Assembly (NCBI GenBank): GCA_934045905.1
Contig: OW203770.1
Location: 3,534,001 to 3,598,000, forward strand
Direction: 5' to 3'
Source of the DNA: Leuctra nigra
Lineage: Eukaryota > Arthropoda > Insecta > Plecoptera > Leuctridae
Length of the DNA: 64,000 bases
A program made the translations under genes and the position numbers. Below the pieces are notes generated by a model. It ran no database searches. It saw nothing but the letters and a program-made list of their open reading frames with translations, and was not told the DNA's origin. Each line of letters opens with the position of its first letter. The stretch's first letter is position 1. This document shows, piece after piece, positions 57,065 to 64,000 of the stretch.

Positions 57065-57125
57065 CCTGTAAGAACTCGAAGAAAAAGAAAATTGTATTTT
57101 CTTTTTGTTGGGGTTAACGGGGAAT

Positions 57126-58143
57126 TGTAACGGTTTGAATTCGGCGCTGGCGCCAACGTCAAGTCGTTACCATTAGCCGGCATTTGTACCCATATTTGGA
57201 GGGTCGCCTAGAGCAGAAAAGATGTCATGCGCAATGGTCAATGATAGTCGAGTTCGCGGATCGGCGACCTGAGCTCATTCTCTTTCTCTGGCTGACCGTC
57301 GTCGACTTCACATCGCCGCGTGAGTAGTGTTTAAATGTAGATTGTAACCACGCTAAGTTGTAGCGGATATAACGTAGTGCGACTGGTCGTCCAGCCCCTA
57401 CTTGCAGGTTCAATCTTGAGCTTTGTTAACAGAATCATTATTGTGCCCCTGTGGCCTACTTGCAATAGAGTAGTTAATGTATTTTGTCATTGCGTAGTTT
57501 TTGTATTGCAATCAAGTGTGGCCACACTTGGATTGTCTCCGCGGAGAGTCAGGCAGTCAGGGAAAGGGCACCCTTTTCGGATCATCAAACCTATCTAAAT
57601 TCAACATTGTATTAAGTAAGTCCAGTAATCTTAGAACGTCGTCTGTACGAGTTCTATTTAAGTAAATGTCCGAAGTAATTCGGCGAGCATCTTATCACGG
57701 AGGAGTGTAAGTAAAGAGTTTATTATATTTATCATTGTATTGTATCAGTCTTATTTGCTATTCATTCAATTGCATGTGTTGTGTTGCCTCCAGGCACACA
57801 GCTGATGAGGTTACGACCTGTGTTGTACACAGAGTCCATTTACGCGAGGAGGTCAAACCCCCGGTAATCTGTTATCTCATTCTGATCATTTGTATGTTGT
57901 GTTTATTTGACTGTTCATTTATTCCTCACTTGAGGTTATGTAATAAAACCATAATTAATGTCAACTGGACATCACAGCCTTATGTCTTGATAGTCTAGCA
58001 CCTAGTTCTGATCCTATTGCTCTCGCTCATGTCGTGTCTCTCTCTTTGTCAACTACCACGAGATCACCCGCCCACACCCATCTCCAGCTGTTGCTAGCCC
58101 GGCACTGGTTATTTCTGCCCGAGGCGACGACGCCGGCGTGGCA
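57126..58143 (+). repeat. 3' LTR of the Gypsy-type element
   Basis: It is offset from the 5' LTR by exactly 2,179 bp with no visible difference, indicating a very recent insertion. Confidence 0.9.
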
Positions 58144-58149
58144 ACTTAC

Positions 58150-58442
58150 AGACTTTCCACCAAAAGCATTTGGATAGTTCTCCGCCAAGAGAGAGAACGC
58201 TGATGTGTAGTTTGCCGTGGACTGTAGTTTGTGCACAGCGATTGCAATTGGAACGGCACCAGCTAGAGAAGCTGCGAGGATGACCGTGACGGTGGACGAA
58301 GTCGAGTCACAACTGCTGCTCGAGTCAATGAAGATGACTTCACCAGCGGATGTTAACTGTTGCGCTCGTTTCATCAGAGGTGTGACGATTAACACGGACC
58401 AAGAATCTTCAGCTGCGTCCTCGGCCACCTTTACATCAATGC
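58150..58442 (-). CDS. MULE transposase exon 4 (first catalytic Asp)
   Basis: 293 nt, residues 230-327, acceptor tgtcgtag, donor GTAAGT at 58144-58149. The motif VIFIDSSSSCD holds the first catalytic Asp (about residue 269), followed by VPIAIAVHKLQS as in the MULE DDE core. The donor overlaps the target duplication of the Gypsy-type element. The duplicated aagt regenerates GTAAGT, so the exon can still be spliced. Confidence 0.85.
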
Positions 58443-58566
58443 CTACGACAATCAATATTGATTAATTTTAGTTGGGAAAAAATTATATTGGACTCTTTAA
58501 CACATTGAAACTGAAATCCTAGGTTCGTAATTAAAGTTGGTAGATTTAATGTAGGTAGATACTGAC

Positions 58567-58810
58567 CTTCCTTCTGATAAATATCCACTTTGCTCTTCAA
58601 TTTTTCAGTTGGATTAATCAGGCCCCCAAAATTCAAACTTTTCCACAAATCTGCCCAGTAATACACCGTGCGGTGTGTTGGATTGTGATGTTGGTCCGCA
58701 AGTTTTACAAGAACAGTTTTTTCGTCTTCTTCAGACCATAACTTTGTCGTGTGGAATTGAATTGCTTCACTTGGTGTCATTCCACTTTCGAAGTATCCAT
58801 AAAACTGTTC
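58567..58810 (-). CDS. MULE transposase exon 3
   Basis: 244 nt, residues 149-229, acceptor ctttag, donor GTCAGT at 58561-58566. It encodes EQFYGYFESGMTPSEA and YYWADLWKSL. It joins exon 2 in phase 0 and exon 4 in phase 1. It corresponds to the linker between the N-terminal zinc cluster and the catalytic core. Confidence 0.8.
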
Positions 58811-59025
58811 CTAAAGTAAGAATTATGAATTACCTTTAAATGTATTTTACATGTATTACTATGAGACATAGAGAAGGTACCTAGCTATAGTGTTGAAACA
58901 ATTAATTTTATATTTCATGCAAAAAAGCAATTTGCCATTGCTGCAACGTTTATGGTTTTACAATCATTACATCCCTACTATAGTATTTTAATATTTACAG
59001 ACATTAATTTTTTTTCTAAACTTAC

Positions 59026-59278
59026 TTTTAAAGCATCTGTGGCTCGCAATAATCTCAGGGAATCCGCAGAATCTCGGTTATGATTATGTTCGCCGGAGAT
59101 AGTAACTATGGCTGCCAATGGCGGACAGAGAGCCAGTAGATGGTCATTCCTGATTGTGTTTCGATTGACTTTCTTGATGGTAATGTCAATTGATGCGGCA
59201 CAATTTGTGGATCTCAATGATGTATCTGTCTTGTTAAATGAATTGTGCTGGCACACCCAAATTTTTCGAAAAGTTAAC
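59026..59278 (-). CDS. MULE transposase exon 2 (N-terminal zinc cluster)
   Basis: 253 nt, residues 64-148, acceptor ctactttag, donor GTAAGT at 59020-59025. It includes WVCQHNSFNK, STNCAASIDI and ISGEHNHNR, a Cys-Cys-His-x-His set like the WRKY-GCM1/FLYWCH DNA-binding fold at the start of MULE transposases. Confidence 0.8.
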
Positions 59279-59360
59279 CTAAAGTAGTGATTGCTTATAT
59301 AGTATTTATATTCTGAGTAATTTGATTGTAACATTTTCTTTTTTAAATATTGGGACTTAC

Positions 59361-59551
59361 TTTTGGGGACAAGTTGACCTACGTACTATCCAGTCTGTGT
59401 TGTTCAGCTGGCCAAACTCTTTTACCCATGCTTCGGCTTCTTCCCCACTTGCTATTGCAGCCCGTATTTGTGAAGTACCGGTATTTTCACTTTCTTTACC
59501 TTTGACTTCCGTCCAGGTGTAATTAGAGGGAAAATTCACTTTTCCAGTCAT
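59361..59551 (-). CDS. MULE transposase exon 1 (start codon)
   Basis: The ATG at 59549-59551 opens MTGKVNFPSNYTW; the exon ends with donor GTAAGT at 59355-59360 in phase 2. With exons 2-6 the spliced coding length is 2,325 nt (774 residues plus stop), and all five junctions keep the frame. An upstream GTG-initiated extension is not needed. Confidence 0.8.
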
Positions 59552-60690
59552 GATTATAAAATTACAAGATGACCACTCCGAATTCACACTATAGGTTTAA
59601 ACTTTCACGGCAATAAGTCACCAACCAATCAGAGGCTGAGATTCAGAGCAGCACCTCATTGATTGGCTATCTAAAAAAGTTCTTATTATACACGCATGCG
59701 CCAGCACTTCAGAGCCAAAACTGGCGGCAATTTCAAACAAACTTGGATTTGATCATAGAGATGTAGTTCAGCACCTCTTTGTTCAGATGAAACATCACTA
59801 TATTTTATCAGATATTTCATGAAAAATATTGAGATTACTTGTTCTAAAATGATATTTAATGCAGTCAAAATGAATTAGGTACATTATTTAACCATGATTC
59901 AAATTATTTCTAGTCTTATTGATGATGACATATTTATTTTGGAAATTGGTACAAATACACGATATAATTTCTTATTACATCTCTACTATAGTGGTAAGAA
60001 GGGTTCTTACCTCTATGTATCTACTTACAATAATTCAGTGTCATTACAATTATTTAAATTTGTTTCGAAGTAGGATTTCAAGTATTACCAACCAGGTATT
60101 TCAAATAATATGTTCCTACATTTTAATAATACTTTAAATAAAAAAAAAATACGTCATTTAGCATCTATGTTTCATTTCAAACACTTCAAACATTGAAATC
60201 CATATCTTTTCAAGAATCTTGAAGTGAGAGTCATGAACCACATACACAGGTTGAGAAGCTCAAGGGATGTCTGTTGAGTGAAGAGTCGAGTTTCTAGCGA
60301 AACTCTCAGCGATCACCTACAACATATTTCGAGCACAGTTAGCGGCATAGACAAATTCATAGCACACTGACAAAAGCAATCATAGATCTTGGATCCTGCG
60401 AAAGAGACGCAGACGATGGTGGATATTATTATATTTAAGGTGAAAAATATGGGACCGAACCGAGACTCGAACCCGAGCCCATTGTCATTACTCGATCATT
60501 AATCAAATAGCCGATTTACCTACTAAAATAAAAAATAGGGAAATAGGGAAATAGGGAAATAAAAAATATGGGATTTCATTATTCAACAGTAAAATATCTA
60601 CACTCGAACAAATAATAAACGGTTCCTCGAAAGAAAATGATTGTGATGGCATCATTTCATAAAGTCTGTGCTAATGGATTATTGAACCCT
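59552..60690. other. MULE promoter side and subterminal DNA
   Basis: This is the upstream side of the transposase gene. No clear TATA/initiator pair was found. The part from about 60206 is diverged inverted-repeat homology to 50275-51180. Confidence 0.4.
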
Positions 60691-61811
60691 TGCTTAATAA
60701 TAAGAATAGATACAAACGGTGCAAAACGACCAACAAAAATGCAAAGTATTGCTGTGTTTTGTAAGGTACGTTCTAGTAAGACGAGACAGTCTTTACACAT
60801 CATGCAATAGTATAAAAGGTACCTACCTAGCTATTACACTATTACAATGCATACCTACCTACCAATTGAAGTACAGAAGAACGGATGTCAAGCAGGTTTC
60901 TTGTTAAGATTGTTCCGAAGCGGTGTTTGAACTCCGGCTCGGACATCAGTCGATGCACTCGATGTCAAACACGATGGTGTTTTAATTTTGTTCTGGATGT
61001 CCTTGTCGAAACATCTGTGTTCAAGTGAAAAAACTACGTATAGGTACAAGGTAAGAAAACAATATACAGTAATTAATACTGGAGTAACAGTGGGTCTACA
61101 AGTAGGTACTAGGTAGATAGTTAAAAGATGATCGATAAGAAACAAGCAGGAATATTTAAGCAAAATCTTTGGGATATAATTATCATGAGAGAAAATCCAT
61201 TAAAATGATGACTTCTTATAAAAATTGTGTGACAATCGAGACCTAGTTTCATATGGATACAATATAAGATGTTATTACCTTCTATTAACTTGGATATGAT
61301 CTTGTCAATTTTCTTCTGGCGATCACTCGTACCTAGGCGTGAACAATTGCTCGATGCGAAGAATTGTTGACAGCGTGACAGAATTCAGAACTCTGGTTCT
61401 ATTTTATTGGATCATTTATTCCACATGAATGTGCTATAATTCGTTTACGATCTAGATATCACTGAGGTGACGATAATTAGCTTTAAGCTTTGTGAGGTTA
61501 CAAAGTATTATCAAGTACCTAGGTAGCTCTATGGGCGCAATTGAGTACCTAGGTATATTATATACATTTTGAAACACTTCAAACATGTAGACTTAATAAG
61601 TTTCTTCTTCACTTCCTTTTTTAATTACTTATTATCTCTTTGTGATTATTTGTTTCGCGTTCGTGTCATCACATCACACTGACAGGTGACAGCTGTTGGC
61701 TAGACTTGCGTAGCGAGGTAAGCGCGCAAGCGCGTCAACAAGGCGTCACGTGACCAAAACCAACCAATGAGGAGACAGTGCGCTGCGGCATTGTATAGTT
61801 TGGAAATACGC
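60691..61811. repeat. MULE right terminal inverted repeat
   Basis: This is the partner of 49154-50274. Just inside, near 60430-60540, a tRNA-like B box (gggttcgagtctcgg on the minus strand) recalls SINE or tRNA sequence; its counterpart near 50850-50900 is degenerate. Confidence 0.85.
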
Positions 61812-61820
61812 GTACCGGGA

Positions 61821-62286
61821 GGGCAAGGAGAACAAACATCGCATTGAAATGGAGACCCTGGACCGATGGCAGAAATGCTGGGATGAGTCCCTACAAGGGC
61901 AATGGACAAAAAGGCTAATCCCTAATATCAGGGCATGGCTGGACAGGAAAGCCGGGGAAACGGAGTATTTCCTTACTCAGTTCCTGACCGGCCATGGTAA
62001 CTTTAAGAGTTATCTAGCCCGCATCGGGAAGGCTGAGAACTGCATGTGCGAACACTGTGGGAGAATGGATAGCCCCGGTCACGCTGTGCTGGAGTGCCCG
62101 AGGTGGGAAGACCTCCGTGAACACACAGAGAGGGCCGTCGGCCGGCAGCTAACACCTGAGTCGGTGGTGACCCTGATGATTGAGTCCAAAGATGGGTGGA
62201 AGACAATACACGAATACATCCGGGTGGTAATGGTGGAGAAGGAAAGGGAGGACCAGGAACTCAATCAAAACGGAAGAACACCGTAA
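61821..62286 (+). pseudogene. LINE ORF2 C-terminal part after the MULE
   Basis: The reading frame resumes after the second copy of the target duplication (gtaccggga, 61812-61820), in frame with the part ending at 49153. It contains RLIPNIRAWLDR and the zinc motif CEHCGRMDSPGHAVLEC (C-x2-C-x7-H-x4-C) found at the C-terminus of R1/Jockey-group ORF2. Stop TAA at 62284-62286. Confidence 0.8.
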
Positions 62287-62338
62287 TAAGAACAAGGAAG
62301 ACACCTCGAAGAGGAAGCAGAAGAACACAAAGAAAGCC

Positions 62339-62538
62339 NNNNNNNNNNNNNNNNNNNNNNNNNNNNNNNNNNNNNNNNNNNNNNNNNNNNNNNNNNNNNN
62401 NNNNNNNNNNNNNNNNNNNNNNNNNNNNNNNNNNNNNNNNNNNNNNNNNNNNNNNNNNNNNNNNNNNNNNNNNNNNNNNNNNNNNNNNNNNNNNNNNNNN
62501 NNNNNNNNNNNNNNNNNNNNNNNNNNNNNNNNNNNNNN
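62339..62538. other. Assembly gap of 200 N
   Basis: The gap hides the LINE 3' end, any poly(A) and the downstream (TTAGG)n. A round number of N usually means an unknown gap size. Confidence 0.99.
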
Positions 62539-63669
62539 TAACTAAAAATAACTCATCCAAACTCTCAAAAACTCTTTTTTTAACTAAAAATAACTCTTCC
62601 AAACTCTCAAAAACTCTTTTTTTAACTAAAAATAACTCATCCAAACTCTCAAAAACTCTTTTTTTAACTAAAAAATAACTCATCCTAACTCTCAAAAACT
62701 CTTTTTTTAACTAAAAATAACTCATCCAAACTCTCAAAAACTCTTTTTTTAACTAAAAATAACTCATCCAAACTCTCAAAAAACTCTTTTTTAACTAAAA
62801 ATAACTCTTCCAAACTCTCAAAAACTCTTTTTTTAACTAAAAATAACTCATCCAAACTCTCAAAAACTCTTTTTTTAACTAAAAATAACTCTTCCAAACT
62901 CTCAAAAAACTCATTTTTTAACTAAAAATAACTCATCCTAACTCTCAAAAACTCTTTTTTTAACTAAAAATAACCCATCCAAACTCTCAAAAACTCTTTT
63001 TTTTAACTAAAAATAACTCTTCCAAACTCTCAAAAACTCATTTTTTAACTAAAAATAACTCATCCTAACTCTCAAAAACTCTTTTTTTAACTAAAAAAAA
63101 CTCATCCTAACTCTCAAAAACTCTTTTTTTTACTAAAAATAACTCATCCAAACTCTCAAAAACTCTTTTTTTAACTAAAAATAACTCATCCTTACTCTCA
63201 AAAACTCTTTTTTTAACTAAAAATAACTCATCCAAACTCTCAAAAACTCTTTTTTTAACTAAAAATAACTCATCCAAACTCTCAAAAACTCTTTTTTTAA
63301 CTAAAAATAACTCATCCTAACTCTCAAAAACTCTTTTTTTAACTAAAAATAACTCATCCAAACTCTCAAAAACTCTTTTTTTAACTAAAAAAAACTCATC
63401 CTAACTCTCAAAAACTCTTTTTTTAACTAAAAATAACTCATCCTAACTCTCAAAAACTCTTTTTTTAACTAAAAATAACTCTTCCAAACTCACAAAAACT
63501 CATTTTTTAACTAAAAATAACTCATCCTAACTCTCAAAAACTCTTTTTTTAACTAAAAATAACTCTTCCAAACTCTCAAAAACTCTTTTTTTAACTAAAA
63601 ATAACTCATCCAAACTCTCAAAAACTCTTTTTTTAACTAAAAATAACTCATCCAAACTCTCAAAAACTC
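62539..63669 (-). repeat. 42-bp satellite, about 27 copies, reverse orientation
   Basis: This is the same unit as 43584-44423 but inverted (aactaaaaataactcatcca). Variants catcc/cttcc and aact/taact alternate. It ends abruptly in Helitron A sequence. Confidence 0.9.
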
Positions 63670-64000
63670 AATATCTTTTGAATTTAAGCACAGTTTAGTC
63701 TGAAAATTGTCAAAAATACAGATAATGTTGGACCCAATGACCATGCAAAATTTTAAGTTGATCGGTCAAACGGTTCTGGTTTAAATTTCAAAAAGCACAT
63801 AAAATATTTTTTTAAATTTTAACCAATGGGAGGATTTGGCTGAAAATTTGTAAAATAAGAGACAATGTTTATGTTAATGACCATGCAAAATATAAGGTCG
63901 ATCACATTTGCCGAAGTCCATTTTCATTTTTCAGCCTATCAGGAGATGTTTATTTAAATTTCAACCAAATAATGGATTTAAAAAAAAATTAGGGTCTGCA
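63670..64000 (-). mobile_element. Helitron A fragment at the window end
   Basis: The sequence matches the interior of the copy at 19525-20454 in the same orientation (aatgttggacccaatgaccatg, gttgatcggtcaaacgg). It continues beyond the window. Confidence 0.5.

Larger units (their letters stand above)
54947..58143 (+). mobile_element. Internally deleted Gypsy-type LTR element in MULE intron 4
   Basis: Identical-looking LTRs of 1,018 bp (54947-55964 and 57126-58143), TG...CA, are flanked by the 4-bp duplication actt (54943-54946 and 58144-58147). The primer-binding site TGGCGCACACAACGTGGGGC starts at 55968 and resembles a lysine-tRNA type. The interior is only 1,161 bp: a short Gag start (MDEAESLEEI, stopping at about 56273), a broken integrase core, and the integrase C-terminus. 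It must have moved using enzymes from elsewhere. Confidence 0.9.
49154..61811 (-). mobile_element. MULE (Mutator-like DNA transposon) with 1.1-kb inverted repeats
   Basis: The element begins GCGTATTTCC and ends with its complement, flanked by a 9-bp duplication gtaccggga (49145-49153 and 61812-61820). Nine-bp duplications and long inverted repeats are MULE traits. Arms 49154-50274 and 60691-61811 pair at constant sum 110965 with at least one base difference, and weaker homology extends inward. It encodes a complete six-exon transposase on the minus strand. It carries a Gypsy-type insertion in intron 4 and a Penelope-like endonuclease fragment. Confidence 0.9.
44525..62338 (+). mobile_element. 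R1-clade (TRAS/SART-like) LINE, split by a MULE
   Basis: The element starts right after (TTAGG)n, has a short 5' leader, ORF1 with three CCHC knuckles, and ORF2 with APE endonuclease, RT and a C-terminal CCHC. ORF2 is interrupted at 49153/61812 by the 12.7-kb MULE. The 3' UTR runs into the gap, so the 3' junction with telomere repeats is not visible. Placing it in the R1 clade rests on ORF1 and ORF2 motifs. The telomere-specific habit is inferred from the target. Confidence 0.8.

Overview
The window is nuclear DNA of an insect. It carries a seven-exon odorant receptor gene of the insect-only 7tm_6 family, pacifastin-type protease inhibitor exons, GT-AG introns, BEL/Pao, Gypsy, R1-type LINE, MULE, Helitron and hAT elements, a tRNA-derived SINE, and a TTAGG telomere-type run. 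The telomere motif argues against Diptera. Most of the sequence is transposable-element DNA, often elements inside elements. There is one 200-base assembly gap (62339-62538).

Layout. 0.4-18.2 kb: an odorant receptor gene on the minus strand (exons at 18071-18176, 9510-9750, 5114-5275, 4587-4745, 3850-4125, 3120-3219 and 467-571). All junctions keep the frame, giving 383 codons; the last exon is not seen. Its introns hold a complete Helitron-like element (family B, 5495-8522) with arrays of an ETS/CRE/YY1-like motif set, and a second Helitron-like element (family A, 10337-17098) that contains a BEL/Pao retrotransposon. Two receptor exons have become tandem arrays across an exon-intron boundary (units of 137 and 153 bp).

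18-30 kb: mostly MITEs and Helitron copies, plus a TATA/initiator promoter and signal-peptide exon (23037-23184) that fit a pacifastin precursor. A four-level nest (TTAA-type MITE, Helitron A, Helitron B, with a SINE in the MITE's other arm) fills 26.1-28.5 kb.

30.3-43.6 kb: a palindrome with two 3,073-bp arms that pair at a constant coordinate sum (73881) without indels, around a 7.1-kb loop. Each arm holds two pacifastin exons. The final pacifastin exon, with its stop codon, lies in the loop on the minus strand. The signal exon and left arm read plus, the loop and right arm read minus. Flipping the loop would assemble a single in-frame 171-residue secreted three-domain inhibitor. This is either an invertible or inverted locus or an assembly fold-back. 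Partial-exon arrays (4 x 136 bp, 14 x 155-159 bp) recur here.

43.6-64 kb: a 42-bp satellite, a (TTAGG)n run, and a TRAS/SART-like R1-clade LINE whose ORF2 is split by a 12.7-kb MULE (9-bp target duplication, 1.1-kb inverted repeats, complete six-exon 774-residue transposase). The MULE has in turn received an internally deleted Gypsy-type LTR element exactly at a splice donor. After the gap the same satellite returns in the opposite orientation, followed by a Helitron A fragment.
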